Assembly (NCBI RefSeq): GCF_014699035.1
Contig: NZ_JACXAA010000012.1
Coordinates: forward strand, 62,001 to 126,000
DNA: 64,000 nucleotides
Direction: 5' to 3'
DNA from: Spirosoma validum
GTDB lineage: Bacteria; Bacteroidota; Bacteroidia; Cytophagales; Spirosomataceae
The notes beneath the pieces are model-generated. The model saw only the letters and a program-made list of their open reading frames with translations, did no database searches and was not told the origin of the DNA. Positions 1-7,790 of the stretch are shown one piece after another. Both the position numbers and the translations under genes were made by a program. The first letter of the stretch is position 1. Every line of letters begins with the position of its first letter.

Positions 1-402
1 GACTTCTTCGCTTTTGATGATCAGGAACTTGCCTGGCTCTTCGAAATAGCTCCGGTATTCGTCCAGTTTTTTAAGCCGAACTTTGAGCGAATCATTTGGT
101 CCTTTCCGGTACGTTACCCAATCGGGTCCGAAGGTGCGCAGATACCGCTCAAACGTCCGTCGCCGGTCTTTCTGGTGGGGTACGTTCACCCACTTGTCAA
201 CGTCCTGAATGATATTATGATCCGACAGGCCAACAAACTGATACCCGTTGGCTTTATACCAGTCCATAATCATCTCAGGATAATCGTCGCCATCGCTCCA
301 GAGCGAGTGTGTGTGCAAATTACCCTTGTACCAGTGTTGCGCCTGTGCTACGTATATAGTAAGACTCAGGATTAATAAGCTGAAACAGAGCCCTTTTTTC
401 AT
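1..402 (-). CDS. PHP-domain phosphoesterase, secreted (3' end outside window)
   Basis: Reading the minus strand from the ATG at 400-402 gives 134 codons with no stop before the window edge, so the C-terminus is missing. Residues 1-21 form a Sec signal peptide ending AQA before Q. Residues 27-35 read GNLHTHSLW, the first metal-binding motif of the PHP (polymerase and histidinol phosphatase) superfamily, followed by SDGDD and, near residue 58, GLSDHN, the second motif. PHP enzymes hydrolyse phosphoesters with a trinuclear metal site. A secreted member in Bacteroidota is usually a generic phosphoesterase or histidinol phosphatase-like protein; the substrate cannot be told from this fragment. The family is clear; the function is not. 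Confidence 0.8.
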   Translation of the reverse strand, partial: MKKGLCFSLLILSLTIYVAQAQHWYKGNLHTHSLWSDGDDYPEMIMDWYKANGYQFVGLSDHNIIQDVDKWVNVPHQKDRRRTFERYLRTFGPDWVTYRKGPNDSLKVRLKKLDEYRSYFEEPGKFLIIKSEEV

Positions 403-537
403 TGCTGCTAGATCGTTTTTTCCGAAACACAATGATCGTTAAAATACCCGTTGGAAGGTACTCAACCAGTCTCACTACATACAAAATAAGCCAGTCATTA
501 TTACTGGCTTGCATAGCTAATCTCGACACGTATCAGT

Positions 538-1173
538 TTATGCTGTATGGTCGATCAGATAAGACATCAACCGGATCGCCGAATTAATGATCGGACCTGC
601 CATCGGGTCAGCCTGCAAAGCACCGAACGGGCCTTGTCCAAAATACAGCCCATCCGAAACCAGGAAGGTCATTTTGATCATGCCCTCACCCGGAAACGGG
701 GTACGCTCCTGCTCCCAGGGACCGATTTTACTGACAACCGCCAGGCTATCGGAAAAAAGCTGGTTGACTAAGTGGCTTGATTCGTTGGTCTGCGTATCCC
801 AGACCAGAAGTTTTTCTGCATGATTAATGTATCGGCAGGTTCCATCGTTGAAGGCAGCTAACACATCGAGACCGTCAGCCAGGGGAACTTCAATAATGAC
901 GCCCAACAGCTCTTTCGTATTGATTGGAAAACCCTTTGCCAGCAATAGATTATAGGCCAGGATTTGCTGCCGCGTTTCAAGGCTTTCGTCCGAAGCAATA
1001 GCGGCTAGTTGGCCAGGCTCAGGATTATCGGACAGCAACGTATCCCAGGGATATTCCGATGACTGACTTTCTGTTTTGTACAGATCAATAGTGTCGCAAA
1101 AGAGGAGGTTATAAATTTTGTTCAGACTAGAATCGCGGTACGGGCTGATTGGTGTGTTCTGGATTGAATTCAT
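538..1173 (-). CDS. Hypothetical protein, possibly 5'-truncated
   Basis: A 211-residue acidic protein with no signal peptide, no membrane segment and no motif I recognise. The ATG at 1171-1173 is the first usable start, but the same frame stays open upstream for a further 65 codons to a TAG at 1369-1371. That extension has protein-like composition (it includes INSAGAGSFGGYTFVLFNQV) but no ATG, GTG or TTG. Either the true start lies upstream and was lost by a nonsense change or frameshift, or translation begins at the internal ATG. It is the only gene between the PHP gene and the HipA-like gene, which lies on the other strand. Real coding potential is likely; function unknown. Confidence 0.55.
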   Translation of the reverse strand: MNSIQNTPISPYRDSSLNKIYNLLFCDTIDLYKTESQSSEYPWDTLLSDNPEPGQLAAIASDESLETRQQILAYNLLLAKGFPINTKELLGVIIEVPLADGLDVLAAFNDGTCRYINHAEKLLVWDTQTNESSHLVNQLFSDSLAVVSKIGPWEQERTPFPGEGMIKMTFLVSDGLYFGQGPFGALQADPMAGPIINSAIRLMSYLIDHTA

Positions 1174-1574
1174 TGGAATGAGTACATTTGGTTTTTGATA
1201 TGGATTGATTAAGTGCTGCCAGAGTTGGTCTGAACAGTTTTGGACTTGATTGAACAGGACAAAGGTATAGCCACCAAAACTCCCGGCCCCGGCAGAATTA
1301 ATAACTGGTCGAAACGGCTTAATAACTGACGGAAATACCGTATCGGTTAGCTCACGCGCTCTGGCGAGCTACGTATTGTGCAGGCAGTAAGGACAGTATT
1401 TATACGAAATTGGCTTTTAAAACCACGTTTTACTGTATAGTCGATTCAGGTACTTAATCGGTTTCAATCTCATGATCATTTAAGCTATTTCTCGAAAATT
1501 AACCCTAAATTTCCCCATCACTAGTTCGTCTGATCGCGGGTAATTCAATCGCTTATCAGACTACGTTTATTCTT
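1174..1574. other. 401-bp divergent intergenic region with a coding-like remnant
   Basis: On the minus strand, 1174-1368 is an uninterrupted in-frame extension of the hypothetical gene at 538-1173. It ends at an in-frame TAG (1369-1371). Just beyond that stop the same frame reads YCPYCLHNT, with a CxxC pair. The rest (about 1400-1574) is more AT-rich and probably holds the promoter of the HipA-like gene, but I could not find a convincing TTTG/TAnnTTTG pair. Confidence 0.4.
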
Positions 1575-2372
1575 GTGCTGAATACTGCTCCTCAACTTCG
1601 AACCGTCAACGTAACGCGCTACGTGATTCCATTGCGCGAAGGGGGCTCACTGCCCGCCCTTGCCGAGGCCGACGACGAATTTCTGTACGTTCTGAAGTTT
1701 CGCGGAGCAGGCCAGGGCACAAAAGCCCTGATTGCCGAACTCATCGCTGGCGAACTGGCGCGTGCTCTGGGTTTGCGTGTTCCGGAAATTGTATTCGCCA
1801 ACCTCGATGCCGCCTTTGGCCGTACCGAACCCGACGAAGAAATTCAGGATTTACTACGTGCCAGCGAAGGGTTGAACCTTGGCCTGCATTACCTCTCCGG
1901 CGCCATTACGTTCGACCCTGTAATCAATACGGTTAGCTCTCAGTTGGCATCGCAGATTGTCTGGCTGGATGCGTTCGTCATGAACGTGGATCGCACAGCC
2001 CGAAACACGAATATGCTCATGTGGCACAAAGAATTATGGTTAATCGATCATGGTGCCGCGCTTTATGTGCACCATACCGGCCCGAACTGGCCCGAGCAAA
2101 GTGGGCGACCGTTTACACAGATCAAAGACCACGTATTGCTGCCTCAGGCTACTGAACTCGATGACGTTGATGCCGCTTTTCGCCAGCTTCTCACGCCCGA
2201 CCGTATCGAATCCATTGTTTCGCTGGTTCCGGATGAATGGCTGACGAACGAAGCTTCCTCGGAATCACCCAGCGAACAGCGCCAGCTTTATGCCCAGTTT
2301 TTGAGAGATAGACTAGCTTCATCAGAAATTTTTGTCAACGCAGCGAAGGATGCCAGAAAAGCACTTGTTTGA
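1575..2372 (+). CDS. HipA-like kinase (HipA_2 type)
   Basis: A 265-residue protein resembling the short HipA-related kinases that occur beside DUF3037 proteins. Kinase-like features are visible: a candidate ATP-binding lysine at about 41 (LYVLKFRGAGQG), the catalytic-loop motif NVDRTARNTN at 137-146 (compare HxDxxxxN), and a metal-binding DHG at 158-160 (LWLIDHGAAL). HipA kinases phosphorylate protein targets such as glutamyl-tRNA synthetase, but this compact family is not experimentally tied to that. The start is a GTG at 1575; no ATG gives a complete N-terminus. The coding region overlaps the following DUF3037 gene by 23 bp, so the two are probably translationally coupled. The family assignment is good, the cellular role unknown. 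Confidence 0.75.
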   Translation: MLNTAPQLRTVNVTRYVIPLREGGSLPALAEADDEFLYVLKFRGAGQGTKALIAELIAGELARALGLRVPEIVFANLDAAFGRTEPDEEIQDLLRASEGLNLGLHYLSGAITFDPVINTVSSQLASQIVWLDAFVMNVDRTARNTNMLMWHKELWLIDHGAALYVHHTGPNWPEQSGRPFTQIKDHVLLPQATELDDVDAAFRQLLTPDRIESIVSLVPDEWLTNEASSESPSEQRQLYAQFLRDRLASSEIFVNAAKDARKALV

Positions 2373-2733
2373 GTATGCCGTTATCCGCGTCGTACCATGC
2401 GTCGAACGGGAAGAGTTTCTTAATGTCGGCGTCATTCTGTACTGTCGGTCACAAGGTTTCCTGCAAACGACTTCTGAACTGAACGAAGGCCGGCTTCGCG
2501 CTTTTTCAGCTAAACTCGACATCCAGGAACTACAGGAACGGCTTCGTGCTTTCGAACGGATTTGTGCGGGTCGTGCTCAGGGGGGCACCATTGGCAAACT
2601 TCCGATAGCCGAACGGTTTCGCTGGCTAACATCAACCCGTAGTACAGTCGTGCAGACGTCATCCGTTCATCCGGGCCTATGCACCGACGCGGGCGAAACC
2701 CTGGCCCGCTTGTTTGCGCAACTCGTTCAGTAA
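2350..2733 (+). CDS. DUF3037 family protein
   Basis: A 127-residue protein. I chose the ATG at 2350 rather than the TTG at 2332 because the family begins around HLFEYAVIRVVPCVEREEF, directly followed by LNVGVILYC, the hallmark of DUF3037. It overlaps the end of the HipA-like kinase gene, an arrangement seen repeatedly in bacteria, so the two products probably act as a pair. Whether DUF3037 is a substrate, an antidote or a partner of the kinase is not known. The protein is soluble with no signal peptide. Confidence 0.75.
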   Translation: MPEKHLFEYAVIRVVPCVEREEFLNVGVILYCRSQGFLQTTSELNEGRLRAFSAKLDIQELQERLRAFERICAGRAQGGTIGKLPIAERFRWLTSTRSTVVQTSSVHPGLCTDAGETLARLFAQLVQ

Positions 2734-2914
2734 CGAGAACACCTGATTCGCTACTTCGACTTAACTGGCGAAATCAACAATCTAGCTTTCTTTTTCAACA
2801 GCTCATCCGATTGGCTTTCCCGGAAATGGTCAGGCTTATCAATTTTTGCGCAGGTTTTGCCCAATGGCATGCACGTACTACACAACCTGTCAATCATTTT
2901 TCAGCCAAAATCAA

Positions 2915-3535
2915 ATGAAAAAATTACCGCTATTTTTTGCCCTTGCGTTCTCAGCGTTCGTATGGAGTTGTACTGATCATAACGTACCGTCGTCAGCTAG
3001 TTACCAGCTCGACGATACCAAATCGGTTGCCGTTTGGAAAGGATCGCAACGAACCGGCTATTTCAACGAAGGGGCCATCACCGTAAAAAGCGAAAGTATG
3101 ATGGTCACAGATGGTAAAGTAACGGGAGGATCGTTTACCATTCCTCTGTCTTCGATCGTCAATTTCAACCTGCCGACCGACGAGCTGAAACAGACATTGG
3201 TCCATCATCTGCAAAGTGCCGATTTCTTTAACATGGCTTTGCATCCGAATCTGACCTATACGATTACCAGCGTAACACCGTATTCCGGCACCGACGGGAT
3301 TGCAGGAGCCAATTATCGGGTAAACGGCAATCTGACGATGCTAGGCATCAGTAATCCGGTTAGTTTCCCGGCGAAAATTGATCTGGCCAATAACCAAATT
3401 GCGGTCGATGCAAACGTAAAAGTTGACCGGACCAAATGGGGAATCGTCTACGCAGCTGATCCGGCTTTGTCTGATGCCAATTACATCAACCCTGACATCG
3501 ACATTCAACTGAAACTGGTAGGCGGCAAACAATAA
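2915..3535 (+). CDS. YceI family periplasmic lipoprotein
   Basis: A 206-residue protein starting at the ATG at 2915; a longer frame from 2846 would bury the leader. The first 19 residues, MKKLPLFFALAFSAFVWSC, form a lipoprotein signal with Cys19 as the likely lipidation site. The mature part has the YceI lipocalin-like pattern: an early YQLDDTKSVAVWKG strand, a central region of beta strands (SADFFNMALHPNLTYTITSV), and a late segment DANVKVDRTKWGIVY. YceI proteins bind polyprenyl or other amphipathic molecules in an elongated beta barrel; the ligand here is unknown. A strong hairpin terminator follows, so the gene is probably monocistronic. Confidence 0.85.
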   Translation: MKKLPLFFALAFSAFVWSCTDHNVPSSASYQLDDTKSVAVWKGSQRTGYFNEGAITVKSESMMVTDGKVTGGSFTIPLSSIVNFNLPTDELKQTLVHHLQSADFFNMALHPNLTYTITSVTPYSGTDGIAGANYRVNGNLTMLGISNPVSFPAKIDLANNQIAVDANVKVDRTKWGIVYAADPALSDANYINPDIDIQLKLVGGKQ

Positions 3536-3558
3536 ACAACACCCATCATCAACATACG

Positions 3559-3605
3559 AAAAGCCAGTTGGCAACGAATAAGTTTTCGTTGCCAACTGGC
3601 TTTTT
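3559..3605 (+). terminator. Rho-independent terminator after yceI-like gene
   Basis: Perfect inverted repeat: arms 3559-3578 and 3585-3604 pair around a 6-nt loop (AAGCCAGTTGGCAACGAA against its complement). It is flanked by A-runs on the left and T-runs on the right, so it can act in either direction. It lies 23 bp after the stop codon. Confidence 0.85.
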
Positions 3606-3798
3606 ATTACGTAACACCAGGTCTAGTGTGATACTAGTGTGACGTCGGTTACTCTTAACTGACGAGTGAGGTTTCTCAAAACCGAACGCTCAGGTACCAG
3701 AGATTTTAAGTCAGACCTAAGGATCTGACAACACGCAAGCCCGTTGCTACGTAACAAGCCGCTTGCGATTTCATGGGCTCTTCTGTATTTTGTTGCCC

Positions 3799-5100
3799 AT
3801 GCAACCTTTCTCCGCGTTTCTCACGGTACTTTCTTTGTCAAGCCTGCTTGTTACGTCTGGCAATGGTCAGAGTCGAACCGATGCGTTGCTGACGAATCTG
3901 TTTGCCAAAAACAAAATATCGATTTTCCAGGAAGTAATCCGCCATCCGGAAACGTACCGCTTACAGATTATTTACACCCAAATCAATCGGGATAAACACA
4001 ACGTTCCTTCGTTCAAAAACTATTATTTCCGCGTTGACAGTACGGAGTATTTCAATCCGGCGTCTACGGTTAAATTGCCGCTGGCGCTACTATCGCTGGA
4101 GAAGCTGAATAACCTGAAAATTCCGAACGTAACGAAGTTCACCCCAATGCAGTTCGATAGTGCTTACAGCGGACAAACAAAAGAACGGACAGATAAGACA
4201 GCAGAAAATGGGTATCCGTCCCTTGCCCACCTGATCAAAAAGGCTTTTTTAGTCAGCGAAAACGATCCTTATAGCCGGATGTACGAGCTTGTCGGGCAGG
4301 GCGATATCAACCGATCATTGCACGCACGAGGGTATCTCGACACACGGATTACGCACCGATTCGTACGGATGACTGCGGACGAAAACCGGCACACAAACCC
4401 AATTCGATTTATTCAGAAAGATGGTACGTTACTGTATGCGCAACCAGCCGTTTTTAATCAGGAGCCATTTGATTTCCGACGAATCGCCAAACTTGGCAAT
4501 GGATATTACACCAAAGACAGCTTAATCCATAAACCGTTTGATTTCACGGAACGTAATAAACTTCCACTCGAAACTTTGCAGCAACTCCTGCAATCCGTTC
4601 TCTTTCCTCAGTCGGTTCCGGCGAAACAGCGGTTCAACCTGACGACGGATGATTACCGATTTCTCTATCAATACCTGTCGCAATATCCGGGCGAGACCAA
4701 CTATCCTAAATATGACGCCAAGCAGTATTATGATAACTACGTTAAGTTCTTTTTTATGGACAGCCTGCACCACCAGATGCCCGATGGAGTCCGGGTCTTC
4801 AATAAAGTGGGATGGGCTTATGGCTTTCTAACCGACGCTTCCTACGTAGTGGATTTTGCGAACAAGATCGAATACATGCTAAGCGCTACGATCTACGTAA
4901 ACAGCGATGGGATTTTGAATGATGATAAATATGAGTTCGAGACGGTCGGTCACCCGTTTCTATATCAGCTTGGTCAGACGATCTACTCGTACGAGCTAAA
5001 GCGAAAACGACAGTACGTATCTGATCTGAGTACGTTTACAATCAACTACGAAAAACGGATCAACGACAATCGGCCTGTGGTTAAAAATGTTGATAACTAA
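3799..5100 (+). CDS. Class A beta-lactamase-like serine hydrolase, secreted
   Basis: A 433-residue protein. The ATG at 3799 gives a Sec signal (MQPFSAFLTVLSLSSLLVTS); the frame also has a TTG at 3763 that would add 12 residues before it. The three class A landmarks are present: SxxK as STVK at 89-92, SxN as SEN at 153-155, and a K[TS]G equivalent as KVG in FNKVGWAYG near residue 330. It is much longer than true class A lactamases (about 290 residues), and the KTG is altered. It is therefore more likely a penicillin-recognising hydrolase or cell-wall enzyme than a resistance gene. A second, class C-like serine hydrolase follows, separated by a long inverted repeat. Confidence 0.75.
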   Translation: MQPFSAFLTVLSLSSLLVTSGNGQSRTDALLTNLFAKNKISIFQEVIRHPETYRLQIIYTQINRDKHNVPSFKNYYFRVDSTEYFNPASTVKLPLALLSLEKLNNLKIPNVTKFTPMQFDSAYSGQTKERTDKTAENGYPSLAHLIKKAFLVSENDPYSRMYELVGQGDINRSLHARGYLDTRITHRFVRMTADENRHTNPIRFIQKDGTLLYAQPAVFNQEPFDFRRIAKLGNGYYTKDSLIHKPFDFTERNKLPLETLQQLLQSVLFPQSVPAKQRFNLTTDDYRFLYQYLSQYPGETNYPKYDAKQYYDNYVKFFFMDSLHHQMPDGVRVFNKVGWAYGFLTDASYVVDFANKIEYMLSATIYVNSDGILNDDKYEFETVGHPFLYQLGQTIYSYELKRKRQYVSDLSTFTINYEKRINDNRPVVKNVDN

Positions 5101-5181
5101 CCACTGAGGCACGGAGAACACAGAGTTTTCAAAAAACTCAAAGGCAGAGAAAACTCTGTGTTCTCCGTGCCTCAGTGGTTA
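5098..5181. repeat. 33-bp perfect inverted repeat between two serine hydrolases
   Basis: Arms 5098-5130 and 5149-5181 are exact complements (TAACCACTGAGGCACGGAGA and onward), separated by 18 nt. The left arm starts with the TAA stop codon of the upstream gene. The right arm runs into TAATTTTG (5180-5187), which fits a Bacteroidota -7 box for the next gene, though the -33 element is weak. Likely roles are terminator or dispersed palindromic element. From memory, the sense (CTCTGTG..CTCCGTGCCTC) resembles a palindrome widespread in unrelated bacterial genomes; I cannot verify that here. Confidence 0.8.
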
Positions 5182-5209
5182 ATTTTGGATTTATACAACA
5201 AAATCTCTC

Positions 5210-6529
5210 ATGCTTCTTAAATCTACCTTCCGAATAGGGCTGCTGTTGGCCATAACGGCCTTCTCCCTTCGGGCACAAACTGCTACCAAACAGAGCCCTC
5301 CCCTGTTAACGGCGGCATCTCCCGAAACAGCTGGATTTAACCCGGAACGACTTAATCGACTCGACGGGCTTATCCAGTCTTATATTGACAAAGGCGCTTT
5401 TCCGGGCGTAGGCGCGATTGTGGTACGAAACGGCAAAATCGTCTATTACAAAGCGTTTGGCAAAGCCGATCTGGAAACCAATAAACCGCTCGCTAGAGAT
5501 GCCATTTACCGCATTGCTTCCATGACCAAAGCCATTACGTCGCTGGCCGTGATGATGCTGCATGAAGAAGGCAAAGTCATGCTCGACGACCCGATCAGTA
5601 AATACATTCCGGAGTTTGCCAAGCCCGTTGTCCTCGACAAATTCAACGAGAAAGACAGTACGTATACAACCGTTCCGGCCAAGCGGGAGATTTCGATCCG
5701 TCATCTGCTTTCGCACATGTCGGGGATCAATTACAACGTGATCGCCAGCGATCCCAAAATGCGGGCCATTTATACCAAAGCCGGTATCCTCGATGCCTTT
5801 ACCACCGACGACATCAAGATTGGGGACGTCGTCAAGAAGTTAGGCAAACTGCCGCTCAACCACCAGCCGGGCGAGAAATGGACGTATGGTCTGAGCATCG
5901 ACGTACTGGGGTATTTGGTGGAAGTCATATCGGGTATGCCTTTGGATCAATTTTTCCAGACGCGGATTTTCGAGCCGCTAGGCATGAAAGACACCTATTT
6001 TTATCTGCCTGATTCAAAGAAGGATCGTCTGGTACCGCTATACACAGAAAATAAAGCTGAAAATAAGCTGGCGAAGCTGGCCGTAAATCGCGGCCTGGCG
6101 GCTAATCCCGACTATCCCATTACGGGCGCAAAAGCTTATTTTTCGGGCGGGGGTGGCTTGTCCAGCACGGCCTACGACTACGCTGTTTTTCTACAAATGC
6201 TGCTCAACAATGGAGTTTACAACGGTAAGCGGCTGCTGAGTCGGAAAGGGGTTGAGTTATTTACCAACAGTAATCAGACCGGTACGCTATTTCCTGATGC
6301 AGGCAATTATTTCAGTTTGGGTTTCAGTGTCATTAACCAGGCTGGGCATGCCAAAGACCTGAGTAGCGTGGGTACGTTCGCTTGGGGTGGCGCTTTCAGC
6401 ACGCATTACTTTGCCGACCCGCAGGAAAAAATCTGCGTTGTGCTGATGAAGCAAATGTGGGGAACCAGTTTCGGCGGTGAGCTTGACAAAAAATTCGACG
6501 TGCTGGTTTATCAGGCGTTAGACGATTAA
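5210..6529 (+). CDS. Class C beta-lactamase-like serine hydrolase, secreted
   Basis: A 439-residue protein of the beta-lactamase/DD-peptidase superfamily (Pfam Beta-lactamase). A Sec signal ends at about residue 22 (FSLRAQ). The nucleophile motif SxxK is SMTK at 104-107 within YRIASMTKAITSL. A second-motif tyrosine lies in WTYGLSIDVLG, where Asn of YxN is not conserved. Near the C-terminus SSVGTFAWGGAFSTHYFADP is the usual third-motif region. Family members include esterases, D-aminopeptidases and transpeptidases. Without the canonical YxN, beta-lactam hydrolysis is doubtful. Start ATG at 5210. Confidence 0.85.
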   Translation: MLLKSTFRIGLLLAITAFSLRAQTATKQSPPLLTAASPETAGFNPERLNRLDGLIQSYIDKGAFPGVGAIVVRNGKIVYYKAFGKADLETNKPLARDAIYRIASMTKAITSLAVMMLHEEGKVMLDDPISKYIPEFAKPVVLDKFNEKDSTYTTVPAKREISIRHLLSHMSGINYNVIASDPKMRAIYTKAGILDAFTTDDIKIGDVVKKLGKLPLNHQPGEKWTYGLSIDVLGYLVEVISGMPLDQFFQTRIFEPLGMKDTYFYLPDSKKDRLVPLYTENKAENKLAKLAVNRGLAANPDYPITGAKAYFSGGGGLSSTAYDYAVFLQMLLNNGVYNGKRLLSRKGVELFTNSNQTGTLFPDAGNYFSLGFSVINQAGHAKDLSSVGTFAWGGAFSTHYFADPQEKICVVLMKQMWGTSFGGELDKKFDVLVYQALDD

Positions 6530-6695
6530 TCGGTTACGCTCGCACAGGATCTGTCTAACCTTTCAGGAAGCAGATAGTGTCTTTAACATCGTCTTTTGTC
6601 ATTTATTCCTCCGATCGAAATGACAAACCGCTCTAGCTATTGGCAAATCAACGAATGAACGTTCACCTAACGATACGCTCTGGACAGGCTAGCCG

Positions 6696-6986
6696 ATGCC
6701 TATAAAACCAAGATGTACACACAATCGTATATTAAACGGTATCAGATCCGTAACTAGTAAGGTGCTTTTTTATTATGAAGGTAAAGAGTTAGCCACAAGT
6801 GTTGTGTCTAACGTTAAGCATGCGCTGGGTTTAAAAACGAGTAAACCAGCCAATCAGGCAACATGTACAAAGGAGTATTGGTCAAAAACAGTTCAGGTAG
6901 TCGGAGCTTATTACGGTCTGGCTGACGATACGATTCAAGCAGCCATCAACAGCCATAAAGAATACATTTCTAACAGATCGGCATAA
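6696..6986 (+). CDS. Small hypothetical protein
   Basis: A 96-residue basic reading frame with no recognised domain, signal or membrane segment. The C-terminal half (WSKTVQVVGAYYGLADDTIQ) looks like ordinary protein sequence. The first 20 residues are less convincing, so the true start may be internal. It stands alone between the class C hydrolase and a hairpin at 7133-7182 that could terminate it. It may be a lineage-specific gene or chance. Confidence 0.35.
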   Translation: MPIKPRCTHNRILNGIRSVTSKVLFYYEGKELATSVVSNVKHALGLKTSKPANQATCTKEYWSKTVQVVGAYYGLADDTIQAAINSHKEYISNRSA

Positions 6987-7132
6987 GCTCATTTGATAGT
7001 AACCCAATTGTTTTTGTAAGGCTCCAGCTAAGGACCAGCAATGACTGCCTTAGCGCCGATGACGCCATGCGTCGGTTGTATAGCGGACAACTAAACAATC
7101 TGTTCCGTTTAATTTCTCAGGTTCTACCAGAC

Positions 7133-7182
7133 TAGATGTTTCAACCCTCGTGAACAACAACGCATGAGGGTTGAAACATCTA
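7133..7182. terminator. Hairpin, 20-bp arms
   Basis: Arms 7133-7152 and 7163-7182 pair (TAGATGTTTCAACCCTCGTG with its complement, one G-T wobble) around a 10-nt loop. It is the boundary between the small ORF and the SusC operon promoter. It lacks a long T-run, so termination is inferred from position. Confidence 0.6.
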
Positions 7183-7330
7183 TAAATTAATCCGTTACGA
7201 AAGGATTACAGCAACAACAGCTGAATATAATTATTACAGGAAAAAATAGCTTATGAGTTATACTATATTTTACATTATTCTATTTTAATAAAATTTTATA
7301 GAGGTACTTAAAAAAATTATCAAAATACTG

Positions 7331-7360
7331 TTTGGCATTTAAGGCAAACACCTATCTTTG
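7331..7360 (+). promoter_or_regulatory. Bacteroidota-type promoter for the SusC operon
   Basis: A -33 box TTTG (7331-7334) and a -7 box TATCTTTG (7353-7360, consensus TAnnTTTG) are 18 bp apart. They sit at the edge of the most AT-rich stretch in this part of the window. Transcription should begin near 7367, leaving an untranslated leader of about 420 nt before susC. Confidence 0.7.
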
Positions 7361-7790
7361 GCATCGTTAATAAATAGTTAAAATAAACTTCACGTACTGA
7401 TTGCTTACTGGCCGCACTTGTGGAGTAATCAGTAAAGCTCACTGCTGGCGTACTAATTCGTCAGCAACTGAGAACCAGGCAGACTTTGTCTTACCGGGCA
7501 TTGTATCTGTCGTTGAAAAATAGGATTGCCCGGTTGGCTCTGTCGATCAACCGCGACAATCAGCGTTCTTCTTTACCCGAATTTATTTCCTGCTTTATCC
7601 GCAGCCCATAAGGCACGCGGAGGCTGTTGTGTTACGCCTGGTCGGTTCGGATGGTTTCGGATCGGGCGGCCAGTATTCGGCATCGTTCGAGCCACCAGGA
7701 GTACGTAACAGTTTGATTACCAGTACCGGCTAGCGTACTAGCCAGCTCATCTTTCTTACCGCTAAACTAAGTACTTAATGTCGTTAACTT
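7361..7790 (+). promoter_or_regulatory. Long structured 5' leader of the SusC operon
   Basis: About 420 nt lie between the promoter and the susC ATG with no credible ORF. Several hairpins are visible. One is TACTGATT (7395-7402) pairing with AATCAGTA (7427-7434), enclosing ACT/AGT and CCGC/GTGG inner helices. A second is CTCA..TGCTG (7438-7447) pairing with CAGCA..TGAG (7462-7472). A third is GGCTAG (7728-7733) pairing with CTAGCC (7738-7743) across a CGTA tetraloop. I do not recognise a known riboswitch. It could be a cis-acting RNA or simply a long leader. Confidence 0.45.

Noticed and set aside
5306..5716. 136-codon ORF antisense to the class C-like hydrolase
   Set aside because: Shadow ORF; the forward frame carries the SMTK motif and signal peptide.
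3799..6529. Beta-lactam resistance genes
   Set aside because: Both hydrolases carry SxxK but lack one or more canonical later motifs (KTG altered, YxN altered). A resistance role is not supported.
7526..7708. 60-codon ORF in the SusC leader
   Set aside because: Composition is not protein-like and it overlaps the structured leader. No start context, no domain.
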